Notes: generated by a model from the sequence alone, not told the origin. DNA of 64,000 bases from Streptomyces sp. ICBB 8177 (GCF_003144095.1 NZ_NSKH01000018.1:1205254-1269253); one strand, 5' to 3'. Counted from the first letter of the stretch, positions 34,343-43,467 are shown. Numbers and translations are program-made.

Positions 34343-35356
34343 GTGAACGCCCCCGCCCCCGCTCTCGACGCCGAACTGCGTGACGCGCTGCGTGCCCGGC
34401 TCGACGACCTCACCCCCCGCCAGGCGACCCAGGCCGTCGAGCGCCTGATCGCCAACTACCGGGGGCGGACGCCCACCGACGCGCCGGTCCTGCGCGACGC
34501 GGCCGACGTCGCCGCCTACGCCGCGTACCGCATGCCCGCCACCTTCGAGGCGGTACGGGCCGCGCTCGACGCGTTCCGCGCGCGGGCCGGTGACTGGACG
34601 CCGGCCCGCCACGTCGACGTGGGCGGCGGGACGGGTGCCGCGACCTGGGCCGTCGCCGACGCGTGGCCCGGCAGCGCGCACGAGACGACCGTCGTGGACT
34701 GGGCGCAGCCCGCGCTCGACCTCGGCCGCACGCTCGCCCGCGACGCCTCGCACCCCGCCCTGCGCACCGCCACATGGCGCCGCGAACCCATCGGCCCCGC
34801 GCTCGCCCTCCCGGACGCCGACCTGGTGACCGTCAGCTACGTGCTGGGTGAGCTGACCGACCGCGACCGGGCGTCGGTCGTCGCCGAGGCGGCCCGCGCC
34901 GGACGGGCGGTGGTCGTCGTGGAGCCCGGCACCCCGCCCGGCTACGCCCGGGTCATCGAGGCGAGGGCGCGGCTGATCGAAGCGGGGTTCACGGTGCTCG
35001 CGCCGTGCCCGCACGACGCCGCCTGCCCGATCGAGGAGGGCGCCGACTGGTGCCACTTCGCGGCCCGGGTGAGCCGTTCCTCGTTGCACCGGCAGGTCAA
35101 GGGCGGCTCGCTGCCGTACGAGGACGAGAAGTTCAGCTACGTCGCCGCCGTGCGGGAGGGCGAGCCGGGGGCGGCGCGGGCCCGGGTCGTACGGCATCCG
35201 CAGACGCGCAAGGGGCAGGTGCTGCTCGACCTGTGCACCCGCGACGAGGGGCTGCGGCGGGTGACCGTCTCCAAGCGGCAGGGCGAGGTGTACCGCGCCG
35301 CGCGGGACGCCGAGTGGGGCGACGTGTGGCCGCCGAGGTCAGCGTCCGAGGACTGA
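34343..35356 (+). CDS. Rsm22-like SAM-dependent methyltransferase
   Basis: 337 residues, GTG start. The SAM-binding motif is VDVGGGTGAATWAVADAW with VVDWAQPAL and VTVSYVLGELTDR following. The C-terminal part carries the cysteine set CPHDAACPIEEGADWCHF, typical of the Rsm22 family of small-subunit ribosome assembly/methyltransferase proteins, where it may bind a metal or Fe-S cluster. The last 60 residues (GQVLLDLCTRDEGLRRVTVS) are the usual beta tail. The 3' end overlaps the convergent flavoprotein gene by 18 bases. Confidence 0.87.
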   Translation: MNAPAPALDAELRDALRARLDDLTPRQATQAVERLIANYRGRTPTDAPVLRDAADVAAYAAYRMPATFEAVRAALDAFRARAGDWTPARHVDVGGGTGAATWAVADAWPGSAHETTVVDWAQPALDLGRTLARDASHPALRTATWRREPIGPALALPDADLVTVSYVLGELTDRDRASVVAEAARAGRAVVVVEPGTPPGYARVIEARARLIEAGFTVLAPCPHDAACPIEEGADWCHFAARVSRSSLHRQVKGGSLPYEDEKFSYVAAVREGEPGAARARVVRHPQTRKGQVLLDLCTRDEGLRRVTVSKRQGEVYRAARDAEWGDVWPPRSASED

Positions 35357-36886
35357 CATCGCCGCGTTGTGGCCGGGGACGCCGCTGACCCCGCCGCCGC
35401 GCACCGCGCCCGCGCCGCACAGCAGCACGTTGGGATGGGCGGTCTCCACGCCCCAGCGGCCCGTCGCCTCGTCCGCGTACGGCCAGGACAGGTCGCGGTG
35501 GAAGATGTGGCCGCCGGGCAGCCCGATCTCGCGTTCCAGGTCGAGCGGGGACTTCGCCTCCAGGCAGGGCCGCCCGTCCGCGTCGCGCGCGAGGCAGTCC
35601 TCCAGAGGTTCGGCGAGCACCGCGTCCAGGCGGGCGAGCGTGGACTTCAGCAAGGCCTCCCGCGCCCCCTCGGGGTCGTCGGCGAACAGGCGGGCGGGCG
35701 CGTGCAGGCCGAAGAGGGTGAGGGTGTGGCAGCCGGCTTCAGCCAGCCCGGGGGAGAGGATCGACGGGTCGGTCAGGGAGTGGCAGTAGATCTCCGAGGG
35801 CGGCGCGGCGGGCAGCGCGCCGGACGCGGCCTGCGCGTAGGCCGTCGCCAGCTCCTCGTAGGACTCGCCGACGTGGAAGGTGCCGGCGAACGCCTCCCGT
35901 GGGTCGACCCCGGCGTCCCGCAGCCGGGGCAGACGGCGCAGCAGCATGTTGACCTTCAGCTGGGCGCCCTCGGGCGCACCGGCCGCGTCCGGTGCGCCCA
36001 GCAGCCCCGCGAGGGTGCGGGGTGCGGCGTTGACCAGGACGTGGCCGGCCTCCACCGACTCCGCCGAAGCGTCACCGCGGTGGGTCACCCGCGCCCGTAC
36101 GCCGTCCGTCTCGATGCCGGTGACCTCGCGGCCGGTGCGGATCTCGGCGCCCGCCGTGCGCGCCGCGGCCGCGAGCGCGTCGGTGAAGGCGCCCATCCCG
36201 CCCACGGGGACGTCCCAGTCACCGGTGCCGCCCCCGATGACGTGGTAGAGGAAGCAGCGGTTCTGGCGCAGCGAAGGATCGTGCGCGTGGCTGAACGTGC
36301 CGATCAGCGCGTCCGTCAGCACCACCCCGCGCACCAGGTCGTGGCCGAAGGCCGCCTCGACCGCCTCGCCGAGCGGGCGCTCGAACAGCGCCTCCCAGGC
36401 GGCCGGTTCGCCGATCCGTGCCGCCAACTCGCTTCGCGTGGGCAGTGGTTCGGTCAGCGTGGGGAAGACGGCGCGGGCCACCCGGCCGGTCATCGCGTAG
36501 AACCGCTGCCACGCCTCGAACTCCCGGTCGGAGCCGGTGAGCCGGGCGAAGCCCTCCCGGGCGCGGGCCGGGTCGGCGGTGTCGACCAGCAGGCCGGGCC
36601 CTGACCTCGCCGGGGTGTAGGAGGAGATCCGGCGGCGGCGCACCGCGAAGCGCAGCCCCAGGTCGTCCACGATCTTCCGGGGCAGCAGGCTGACCAGGTA
36701 CGAGTAGCGCGAGAGACGGGCGTCGACGCCGGTGAACGCACGGGTGGAGACCGCCGCGCCGCCGGTGACCGGGAGCCGTTCGAGGACCAGCACGGAGCGG
36801 CCCGCGCGGGCCAGGTAGGCGGCGGCGACCAGTCCGTTGTGGCCGCCTCCGACCACCACGACGTCGTACCGGGTGCGCTCGGGCAT
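35339..36886 (-). CDS. Phytoene-desaturase-like FAD oxidoreductase (PYROXD2 type)
   Basis: 515 residues from ATG 36886 with GGAGGG upstream. The FAD motif is YDVVVVGGGHNGLVAAAYLA with VLVLERLPVTGGAA. The C-terminal FAD motif is VLLCGAGAVRGGGVSGVPGH. Internal motifs (RYSYLVSLLP, FYAMTGRVARAVFP, NRCFLYHVIGGGTGDWDVP) match the NAD(P)/FAD proteins related to carotenoid desaturases but outside carotenoid clusters. The substrate is unknown and no carotenoid genes lie nearby. The dimethylarginine hydrolase gene is 124 bases upstream on the same strand. Confidence 0.85.
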   Translation of the reverse strand: MPERTRYDVVVVGGGHNGLVAAAYLARAGRSVLVLERLPVTGGAAVSTRAFTGVDARLSRYSYLVSLLPRKIVDDLGLRFAVRRRRISSYTPARSGPGLLVDTADPARAREGFARLTGSDREFEAWQRFYAMTGRVARAVFPTLTEPLPTRSELAARIGEPAAWEALFERPLGEAVEAAFGHDLVRGVVLTDALIGTFSHAHDPSLRQNRCFLYHVIGGGTGDWDVPVGGMGAFTDALAAAARTAGAEIRTGREVTGIETDGVRARVTHRGDASAESVEAGHVLVNAAPRTLAGLLGAPDAAGAPEGAQLKVNMLLRRLPRLRDAGVDPREAFAGTFHVGESYEELATAYAQAASGALPAAPPSEIYCHSLTDPSILSPGLAEAGCHTLTLFGLHAPARLFADDPEGAREALLKSTLARLDAVLAEPLEDCLARDADGRPCLEAKSPLDLEREIGLPGGHIFHRDLSWPYADEATGRWGVETAHPNVLLCGAGAVRGGGVSGVPGHNAAMSVLGR

Positions 36887-37010
36887 GGGGCTCCCTCCAC
36901 CGTGGCCGTCCGATCCTGGGACGCTATCCGGCCGCGGCGCGCCGCGCACCCTAAACGTGCGACGAGGGCGGGGCGGCCGGATCGCGGTCGCCCCGGCCCC
37001 GCCGGCCGCG

Positions 37011-37826
37011 TCAGTCGCGCAGCTCCAGCGTGCAGCACTTCACGCTGCCACCGGCCTTGTGCAGTTCCGACAGGTCGACGCCGACCGGCTCGAAACCGCG
37101 CCTGCGCAACGGCTCGAACAGGCCCGAGGCGCCGGCCGGCAGGACCACGTGGCGGCCGTCGCTGACCGCGTTGAGGCCGAGCGCCGCCGCGTCCTGCTCG
37201 GTGGCCAGCAGCGCGTCGGGGAAGAGCCGGGCGAGCACGTCCTGGCTGCCGGGGGAGAAGGCCTGCGGGTAGTACATGACCTCGTCCCCGTCGAGCACGG
37301 CGAGCGCGGTGTCCAGGTGGTAGTAGCGGGGGTTGACCAGTTCCAGGCCGATCACCGGGCGGCCGAAGAACTCCTGGGCCTCGGCACGCGCCGACGGGCT
37401 GCTGCGGAAGCCCGCCCCCGCCAGCACCCAGGAGGCGGTGGGGGTGAAGTCGCCCTCGCCCTCGTTGATGTGCTCCGGCTCGTGGACCCGGCGGTAGCCG
37501 TGCTCGCGGAACCACGCCAGGTGGGCGGGCGCCTCGCCGCGCCGCTCGGCATTGGCGAACCTGGCACCGAAGACCCGGCCGTCCACCACGGTGGCGCCGT
37601 TGGCCGCGAAGACCATGTCCGGCAGGCCGGGCACCGGCTCCAGCACTTCGACGGTGTGGCCGAGCGCGCGGTAGCGATCGCGCAGGTCCTCCCACTGCAA
37701 CAGCGCCAGCGCGCTGTCGACGGGCTTGTCCGGGTCCATCCAGGGGTTGATGGAGTAGGTGACCCGGAAGTGGGCCGGGGGACACATCAGATAGCGCCGG
37801 GGGGTGGCGACGCGTTGTGTGGGCAA
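37011..37826 (-). CDS. ddaH: N(G),N(G)-dimethylarginine dimethylaminohydrolase
   Basis: 271 residues. TTG 37826 is chosen because GAGGAG lies 6 bases before it and the family begins at this PTQRVATPRRYLMCPP region; ATG 37880 is an alternative. Motifs are SINPWMDPDKPVD, LPDMVFAANGATVVDG (substrate binding), HINEGEGDF, the catalytic His in VSDGRHVVLPAG, and the catalytic Cys in SVKCCTLELRD. It hydrolyses methylarginines to citrulline and methylamines, or in related members is an arginine deiminase-like/ornithine pathway enzyme. Transcribed away from the Prim-Pol gene, with an inverted repeat between them. Confidence 0.9.
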   Translation of the reverse strand: MPTQRVATPRRYLMCPPAHFRVTYSINPWMDPDKPVDSALALLQWEDLRDRYRALGHTVEVLEPVPGLPDMVFAANGATVVDGRVFGARFANAERRGEAPAHLAWFREHGYRRVHEPEHINEGEGDFTPTASWVLAGAGFRSSPSARAEAQEFFGRPVIGLELVNPRYYHLDTALAVLDGDEVMYYPQAFSPGSQDVLARLFPDALLATEQDAAALGLNAVSDGRHVVLPAGASGLFEPLRRRGFEPVGVDLSELHKAGGSVKCCTLELRD

Positions 37827-37914
37827 TGAAGGCTCCTCACCGTTGAGGCTCCGTGCACGCGGTTGCGTCCGTGTACGCATGGTCCACCCCGCGCGGCCGG
37901 TGGCGCACGCTCCT

Positions 37915-37997
37915 TTCGAGTGGTTCGCCGAACCGTGACCCGGTGGCCGGGCGCACCCGCCCCGGGCGTTGCCGCAGGTCCCACGAGACCACTCGAA
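37915..37997. repeat. Widely spaced inverted repeat TTCGAGTGGT/ACCACTCGAA
   Basis: Two perfect 10-base arms (37915-37924 and 37988-37997) separated by 63 bases lie in the divergent ddaH/Prim-Pol region. The spacing, close to six helical turns, would suit a looping regulator that binds both arms. No RNA gene is apparent in the interval. Confidence 0.55.
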
Positions 37998-38150
37998 CGA
38001 GCGACCGACGACGTTTCGGCCAAGCTGGGCCGACCGGCCGGTTGGACGCCACCCCGCGTTCACACTTCGGACGCGCGAGGAGCAGGATGGAGGGTGGGCC
38101 CGGGTCGTGACCACCCCGGGAGCGGTGAGCGCGCTGATGAGAGGGGCTCC

Positions 38151-38870
38151 ATGGAACGCAGGAGCAGGCTGGCGGAGTGGCTGCGGCGGCGCCCGGGTGC
38201 CCCGGGGGGTACGGCCCGGGGGAGCGCGGCCGCGGCCGACCGGGAGGCCCTCCTGCTGGGCGCGGCGGCCGCGTCCTTCCCCGTCGCGCCGGCCGCCCAC
38301 CCGTCCGGCTTCGGGTGCTCCTGCGACCGGGTGGGCTGTCCCACGCCGGGCATGCACCCGGTGTCGTTCGCCTGGCAGACCGAAGCGACCACCGACGCCG
38401 CCAAGATCACCCGCTGGCTGCTGGCCGATCCGCTCGCCAACTTCGTCACCGCCACCGGCGCCGGCCACGACGTGCTCGACGTGCCCGCGCAAGCCGGCCG
38501 GATCGCCCTCGCCCGGCTGGAGGCCGAGGGCACCGGCACCGGACCGGTCGCCATGTACGGCGACGACCGGATGCTGTTCTTCACCGCCTCGCGCGGCACC
38601 CCGGACGACGAGGACGAGTGGTGGCCGTGCGAGCTGGACTGCCATCCCGAGACGCTCGACGAACACCCGGGGCTGCGCTGGCACTGCCGGGGCAGTTACG
38701 TGCTGCTGCCCCCGTCCCGGCTGCCGGACGGCTCGGCGGTCACCTGGCTGCGGCCGGCCGACCGGCCGCTGCCCGACCCGCTGCCGCTGCTCGCGGTGCT
38801 GACCGACGCCTGCGGGCAGGTCCCCGAGGCGCCGGAGCCTGAGGCCGCGGGCGGCTGGCCGAGCCGCTGA
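38151..38870 (+). CDS. Stand-alone Prim-Pol (bifunctional primase/polymerase) domain protein
   Basis: 239 residues from ATG 38151 (GAGGGG upstream). It resembles the N-terminal domain of bifunctional DNA primase/polymerases of plasmids and phages: ALLLGAAAASFPVAPAAHPSG, a Cys cluster CSCDRVGCPTPGMHP, LDVPAQAGRIALARLE and GSYVLLPPSRLPDGSAVTWL. The acidic pair expected for polymerase activity (D-x-D/E) is not obvious; LDVPAQ stands where active proteins often have DVD, so it may be inactive. Found outside any visible mobile element, it is probably a core-genome protein of Streptomyces with unknown role. Confidence 0.78.
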   Translation: MERRSRLAEWLRRRPGAPGGTARGSAAAADREALLLGAAAASFPVAPAAHPSGFGCSCDRVGCPTPGMHPVSFAWQTEATTDAAKITRWLLADPLANFVTATGAGHDVLDVPAQAGRIALARLEAEGTGTGPVAMYGDDRMLFFTASRGTPDDEDEWWPCELDCHPETLDEHPGLRWHCRGSYVLLPPSRLPDGSAVTWLRPADRPLPDPLPLLAVLTDACGQVPEAPEPEAAGGWPSR

Positions 38871-38936
38871 GCTCGCCCGTACCCGTACGGGCCCGTCCCC
38901 CGAATCCGCCGTTCGTGCCCACTTCCCGGGGCGGTG

Positions 38937-40073
38937 TCACTGGCCGGTGGCGGAGACCAGGCCGGCGATGCGGTCGACGAAGGCCACCTTGCCGCCGCTC
39001 GTGGTGGCCGACGGCACCGTCACCACCTGCTCCGAGACGTAGGTCAGCGTCACCGACCTGCTCGGGGTGCCGGTCAGCAGGGCGTTGACGGTGGGGTCCT
39101 GCACGCGCACCGGCCCCTTGGCCACCGTCTGCTTCATGATGTGCTGGGTGGTGAAGAACACCAGCGCGCCGCCGTCCGACAGCCGCAGCGCCACCGGGGG
39201 GTAGCGCACCGGGTCGGCGCCCGAGTCGGCGAACTGCGTGACGACCTGCGGGGTCGGCGCGTACTGGGTGCGGCGCTGCGTGCGCAGGGCCGTGGTGTCC
39301 GGCCCGGCCGCGAAGTCCGGGGACCCGGCGTCGCCCCGCTGGAGGTAGGCAGCGTAGGCGGGGCCCAGGCCACCCGGCTGGACCAGCAGGCCGGAACCGG
39401 TCACCGGCACCGGCTCGGCGTACCCCTTCGCGTCGGTGGCGAACCGCGGCTCCGCGCCCGGCGCGACGACCAGCAGGTACGACGCCCTCCACTGCTCGGC
39501 CACGCTGTCACGGGTGAAGACCAGCAGCCAGCGGTCCTTGTCGCGGTTGTCGGCGGTGTCGACCACGAACCACTTGGGCCAGCCGCGCTGCCGGGGTATG
39601 ACGAACCGCGAGTCGGTGAGCACCAGCGGCTTGTAGCCCGGGTTCCCGGCGGGGGAGCCGACGTGCCGGGCCTTGATCCCCGCGCCGTCGATGGCGCCCA
39701 GCGCGCCGGTCTCGGCCTGCGTGTTCACCGACGGGTCCAGCCGGGTGTTGGCCTCGTTGGTCAGCCGCACGAAGCGCTCCAGCGCCTCGGCCGCGTCGGC
39801 CCGCTGGACCGAGGGGACCAGGGCGCGTTCGCCGTGCACCGTCACGCAGCCCGTCGCGCCGACGGCCAGCAGACCGGTCGCGGCCAGCCACACCGCCGCG
39901 CGCCGCGCCCTCGACGCGCGGCCGACGCCGCAGACGCAGGCACCGCCATGGACGCCATCGGTGGCGCTGCCGGAACCGCTACGGGGCCCGGGGCGGGCCG
40001 GACGCGCGGCGGGCGACGGCTCGGCCAACGCCCTTACGGGCGACGGCGGTTGCGCTGCGGACGGCGCCTTCAT
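38937..40073 (-). CDS. Secreted lipoprotein, 378 residues
   Basis: From ATG 40073. About 70 residues of low-complexity n-region (Pro/Ser/Ala, then Arg-rich) precede a hydrophobic segment and lipobox LLAVGATGC (Cys about 77). The mature protein has no recognised domain. Distinct stretches are LERFVRLTNEANTRLDPSVN, WPKWFVVDTADNRDKDRWLL, and VTLTYVSEQVVTVPSA. It looks like a conserved actinobacterial surface lipoprotein of unknown function. The long n-region suggests a later start is possible, but no better ribosome site is seen. Confidence 0.7.
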   Translation of the reverse strand: MKAPSAAQPPSPVRALAEPSPAARPARPGPRSGSGSATDGVHGGACVCGVGRASRARRAAVWLAATGLLAVGATGCVTVHGERALVPSVQRADAAEALERFVRLTNEANTRLDPSVNTQAETGALGAIDGAGIKARHVGSPAGNPGYKPLVLTDSRFVIPRQRGWPKWFVVDTADNRDKDRWLLVFTRDSVAEQWRASYLLVVAPGAEPRFATDAKGYAEPVPVTGSGLLVQPGGLGPAYAAYLQRGDAGSPDFAAGPDTTALRTQRRTQYAPTPQVVTQFADSGADPVRYPPVALRLSDGGALVFFTTQHIMKQTVAKGPVRVQDPTVNALLTGTPSRSVTLTYVSEQVVTVPSATTSGGKVAFVDRIAGLVSATGQ

Positions 40074-40171
40074 CGGGGGCGGGCTCCTTCGAAGTGGCGG
40101 AAACGCGCACACATTACCGGGCCCGCCCGTGTGTTCGTCCCCGATCGCGGCCCGCCGTCCCGGCAGCCGGC

Positions 40172-41029
40172 TCAGGGCAGCGTCAGCACCTCCGCGCCGG
40201 TGTCGGTCACCACGAGCGTGTGCTCGAACTGGGCCGTGCGCTTGCGGTCCTTGGTGACCACCGTCCAGCCGTCCTCCCACACGTCGTACTCGTGCGTGCC
40301 GAGGGTGAGCATCGGCTCGATGGTGAACGTCATGCCCGCCTTGATCTCGGTCGTGGCGTGCGGGCTGTCGTAGTGCGGCACGATCAGGCCGGAGTGGAAC
40401 GAGGTGTTGATGCCGTGGCCGGTGAAGTCCCGCACCACGCCGTAGCCGAAGCGCTTGGCGTACGACTCGATGACCCGGCCGATGACGTTGATCCGGCGGC
40501 CCGGCTTGACCGCCTTGATGGCGCGGGTCAGCGACTCGCGGGTGCGCTCGACCAGCAGCCGCGACTCCTCGTCCACCTCGCCGCACAGGTAGGTGGCGTT
40601 GGTGTCGCCGTGCACGCCGTTGATGTACGCGGTCACGTCCAGGTTGACGATGTCGCCGTCGCGCAGCTCGGTGGAGTCCGGGATGCCGTGGCAGATGACC
40701 TCGTTGAGCGAGGTGCAGATCGACTTGGGGAAGCCGCGGTAGCCCAGGTCGGAGGGGTAGGCCTGGTGGTCGCACATGTACTCGTGGGCGATGCGGTCCA
40801 GCTCGTCCGTGGTGGTGCCGGGCTTGACGGCCTTGGCCGCCTCCTCCATCGCCCGGGCGGCGATGCGGGAGGCGATCCGCATCTTCTCGATGGTCTCGGC
40901 GTCCTGCACCTCGGGGCCGGTGTACGGGGTCGGCGCGGGCTTGCCGACGTACTCGGGGCGCGGAATGGACGCGGGGACGCGGCGGGTCGGCGACAGCGTG
41001 CCGGGGACGAGGAGTGACTGGCCAGACAT
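40172..41029 (-). CDS. map: Type I methionine aminopeptidase
   Basis: 285 residues from ATG 41029. Metal ligands are all present: two Asp in [20 protein letters not shown], His in DFTGHGI, Glu in FTIEPML and Glu in AQFEHTLV. The N-terminal extension with [20 protein letters not shown] identifies the MetAP1c subgroup, which carries a proline-rich motif. It removes the initiator methionine from nascent proteins. A second map near secY is usual in Streptomyces. Divergent from the small gene at 41124. Confidence 0.95.
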   Translation of the reverse strand: MSGQSLLVPGTLSPTRRVPASIPRPEYVGKPAPTPYTGPEVQDAETIEKMRIASRIAARAMEEAAKAVKPGTTTDELDRIAHEYMCDHQAYPSDLGYRGFPKSICTSLNEVICHGIPDSTELRDGDIVNLDVTAYINGVHGDTNATYLCGEVDEESRLLVERTRESLTRAIKAVKPGRRINVIGRVIESYAKRFGYGVVRDFTGHGINTSFHSGLIVPHYDSPHATTEIKAGMTFTIEPMLTLGTHEYDVWEDGWTVVTKDRKRTAQFEHTLVVTDTGAEVLTLP

Positions 41030-41123
41030 GTCAGCGAGTGTATCGGCGGCACACAGGGCACGATGGCGGACAGGGGAGGCCGCGGGCCGCGGCACGACGC
41101 GAGGGTGCGAAGGAGCGAGAACG

Positions 41124-41318
41124 ATGGCGCTGTTCAAGGCGAAGAAGGAAGCCGCCAAGCCGGGCGAGTGGTACTACTGCCTCAAGCACCACACCGCCGA
41201 GGAGGGCATGGTCTGCGCGGGACGCAACCGCATGGGCCCCTACACCAGCCGCCGGGCGGCGGAGCACGCGATGGAGACCGCCGCCGAGCGCAACGAGGAG
41301 TGGGACGCGCGCGACTAG
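41124..41318 (+). CDS. Small conserved protein with CxnC/HH residues, 64 residues
   Basis: ATG 41124 with AAGGAG upstream. The sequence runs from [20 protein letters not shown] to [10 protein letters not shown] central [20 protein letters not shown] segment has Cys/His spacing (Cys19, His22, His23, Cys31) that could bind a metal. Highly charged, no membrane segment. Widely seen as a short hypothetical protein in Streptomyces; no function is known to me. Confidence 0.8.
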   Translation: MALFKAKKEAAKPGEWYYCLKHHTAEEGMVCAGRNRMGPYTSRRAAEHAMETAAERNEEWDARD

Positions 41319-41563
41319 GCGCCCGCGACGGCCGGCGCCCCGCCGGCCGCCCGGGCCTCGCGCAGCCGCACCGCGTGCTCGCCGGACCGCGCGTCGTACG
41401 CCGTGAGCCGGGGCGGCGCCGCCTCCGGCAGGGCGACCGCCGCCGCGCACTCCAGGCCGCCGGACCACAGCGAGGTGCGCACCGACGTCCACGCCGCGAC
41501 GGCGCCCGGGTCGGTCGGAGGCCACAGGAGGCCACGCTGTGTGCGGTGTGATCGGTTCCGCAA
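41315..41563 (-). CDS. Doubtful small protein or gene remnant
   Basis: 82 codons from MRNRSHRTQRGLLWPPTDPG to GGAPAVAGA. The part TSVRTSLWSGGLECAAAVAL to RLTAYDARSGEHAVRLREAR has coding-like composition, but the start region overlaps the probable promoter of npdG and no ribosome site is evident. It may be the tail of a lost gene. Confidence 0.3.
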   Translation of the reverse strand: MRNRSHRTQRGLLWPPTDPGAVAAWTSVRTSLWSGGLECAAAVALPEAAPPRLTAYDARSGEHAVRLREARAAGGAPAVAGA

Positions 41564-41607
41564 CGCAATTGAGCGATCACCGGGCGGGGGGCTGGCAGGA
41601 TCGCCGT

Positions 41608-42339
41608 ATGACTACTGATGCGAATCCCCCGGCCGACGCGAACCCCCCGGCCGCGGCGAAGGCTCCGGCCAAGGATCCCTGGGACCTGCCGGACGTGTCC
41701 GGGCTGGTCGTCGGCGTCCTCGGCGGCACCGGTGACCAGGGCCGCGGTCTGGCCTACCGGCTCGCGCGGGCCGGGCAGCGGGTCATCGTCGGCTCCCGCG
41801 ACGCGGGCCGCGCCGCCACGGCCGCCGAGGAGATCGGCCACGGCGTGCGGGGCCTGGAGAACGCCGCGTGCGCGCGGGAGAGCGACGTGGTGATCGTCGC
41901 GGTGCCGTGGGAGGGCCACGCCAAGACGCTCCAGGCGCTGCGCGAGGAACTGGCGGGCAAGCTGGTGGTGGACTGCGTCAACCCGCTGGGCTTCGACAAG
42001 AAGGGCGCGTACGCCCTGGTGCCGGAGGAGGGCAGCGCCGCCGAGCAGGCCGCGGCCCTGCTCCCGGACTCCCGGGTCGCCGCCGCGTTCCACCACCTGT
42101 CGGCGGTGCTGCTCCAGGACCCGGCCGTCGAGCGCATCGAGACCGACGTGATGGTGCTGGGCGAAAGCCGCGCGGACACCGACGTGGTGCAGGCGCTGGC
42201 CGGGCTGATCCCGGGCATGCGCGGCGTCTTCGCCGGGCGGCTGCGCAACGCGCACCAGGTGGAGTCGCTGGTGGCCAACCTGATCTCCGTCAACCGCCGC
42301 TACAAGGCGCACGCGGGGCTGCGGCTCACCGACGTGTGA
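41608..42339 (+). CDS. npdG: F420-dependent NADPH reductase (NADPH:F420 oxidoreductase)
   Basis: 243 residues from ATG 41608. The nucleotide motif is VVGVLGGTGDQGRGLAYRLA, followed by RVIVGSRDAGRAATAA, which fits NADP preference (Ser/Arg after beta2). Later motifs are DVVIVAVPWEGH, VVDCVNPLGFDKKGAY and AFHHLSAVLL, characteristic of NpdG/Fno. The enzyme transfers hydride between NADPH and coenzyme F420, supplying reduced F420 for antibiotic biosynthesis and other reductases in actinomycetes. Residues 1-30 are a disordered Ala/Pro stretch with a repeated ADANPP unit. Confidence 0.92.
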   Translation: MTTDANPPADANPPAAAKAPAKDPWDLPDVSGLVVGVLGGTGDQGRGLAYRLARAGQRVIVGSRDAGRAATAAEEIGHGVRGLENAACARESDVVIVAVPWEGHAKTLQALREELAGKLVVDCVNPLGFDKKGAYALVPEEGSAAEQAAALLPDSRVAAAFHHLSAVLLQDPAVERIETDVMVLGESRADTDVVQALAGLIPGMRGVFAGRLRNAHQVESLVANLISVNRRYKAHAGLRLTDV

Positions 42340-42426
42340 GCCGGGGCGGGGCGTGCGGCACGTCGCGCGGGGCGTGGGGGACAATGGGCGGTGCCGCAAG
42401 CCGTACCACCCAGGAGCCGAGGACCC

Positions 42427-42609
42427 ATGCCCCGCATCGCCCTGTTCGCCGTCGTCGTGTGCGCGCTCGCCCTGGCCGCCGCCGGGGTCTCCTTCGCGCA
42501 GGGCAGCTTCCTGGGCGTCGTGTGGATCCTGCTGGCGGGCGTCTCCAGCAACATGGCCTGGTTCTACGTGCGCCGGGCCCGGTCCGAGCGCCGCACGACG
42601 GCGGGCTGA
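42427..42609 (+). CDS. Small two-helix membrane protein, 60 residues
   Basis: ATG 42427 (CGAGGA upstream) starts MPRIALFAVVVCALALAAAG; a second helix is GVVWILLAGVSSNMAWFYV, and the tail RRARSERRTTAG is basic and cytoplasmic. The gene follows npdG by 87 bases on the same strand and may be cotranscribed. It is a typical short Streptomyces membrane protein without assigned function. Confidence 0.7.
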   Translation: MPRIALFAVVVCALALAAAGVSFAQGSFLGVVWILLAGVSSNMAWFYVRRARSERRTTAG

Positions 42610-42660
42610 GAACGACGGCGGGCCCAGGCCCGGGCGCACCGGGGGCGGCGGGGCCGCGCG

Positions 42661-43467
42661 TCAGCCGAGGCCCTGGCCGCTGCCCGCGCCCCATTGCTTC
42701 CAGAAGCGGAACGTCTCGTAGCCGGTCGCGGTGTACCAGTCCTGCACCCCGAAGGCGCGCATCACGGCGTCGATGAACTCCCAGAAGTAGGTGTTGACCT
42801 CCGGGATCCACAGGCAGCCGAAGACCGCGATCAGCCCGAACGGCGCGAAAGGCTCGACCTGGCGGCGCACCTTGTACGACAGCCACGGCTCGACCACCCC
42901 GTAGCCGTCCAGGCCCGGCACCGGCAGGAAGTTCAGGATCGCCGCGGTCACCTGGAGTTCCGCGAGGAACGCCACCGCGCTCATGAACGGCGCCGGACCC
43001 CACGCCTGCCCGCCGATCGCGAACGGCAGCATCAGGACCAGCGCCCAGACCGCGTTGACCAGCGGCCCCGCCGCCGAGATCAGGCTGTGCCGCCAGCGGC
43101 CCCGGATGCGGCCGCGCTCGATGAAGACCGCGCCGCCGGGCAGGCCGATGCCGCCCAGGATGACGAAGACCACCGGAAGCACGATGCTCAGCGCGGTGTG
43201 GGTGTACTTCAGGGGGTTGAGCGTCAGGTAGCCCTTGCCGCCCACCGAGATGTCGCCGCCGTGCAGCGCCGTGCGCGCGTGCGCGTACTCGTGCAGGCAC
43301 AGGGAGACGATCCAGCCGGAGACGACGAAGAGGAAGACCGCGAAGCCCGGGTTGTTCGCCAGGCCCTGCCAGACGGCCCAGCCGGAGACCACCATGATGG
43401 CGACCAGGCCCAGGAAGACGGGGCTGATGCGGCGGTCCCGGCCACGTGCGGAAACGGTCGTCGTCAT
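42661..43467 (-). CDS. Site-2 protease family membrane metalloprotease (M50)
   Basis: 268 residues from ATG 43467. Six membrane helices. The zinc motif HExxH is in IVSLCLHEYAHARTA, and the third ligand lies in the PGLDGYG motif (NFLPVPGLDGYGVVEPWL), the counterpart of NPDG. GGDISVGGKGYLTLNPLKYTH after helix 2 is typical of the minimal, PDZ-less S2P group. Such proteases cut substrates within the membrane, for instance anti-sigma factors. Whether it acts on the anti-sigma factor at 48989 is unknown. Divergent from the large regulator. Confidence 0.9.
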   Translation of the reverse strand: MTTTVSARGRDRRISPVFLGLVAIMVVSGWAVWQGLANNPGFAVFLFVVSGWIVSLCLHEYAHARTALHGGDISVGGKGYLTLNPLKYTHTALSIVLPVVFVILGGIGLPGGAVFIERGRIRGRWRHSLISAAGPLVNAVWALVLMLPFAIGGQAWGPAPFMSAVAFLAELQVTAAILNFLPVPGLDGYGVVEPWLSYKVRRQVEPFAPFGLIAVFGCLWIPEVNTYFWEFIDAVMRAFGVQDWYTATGYETFRFWKQWGAGSGQGLG

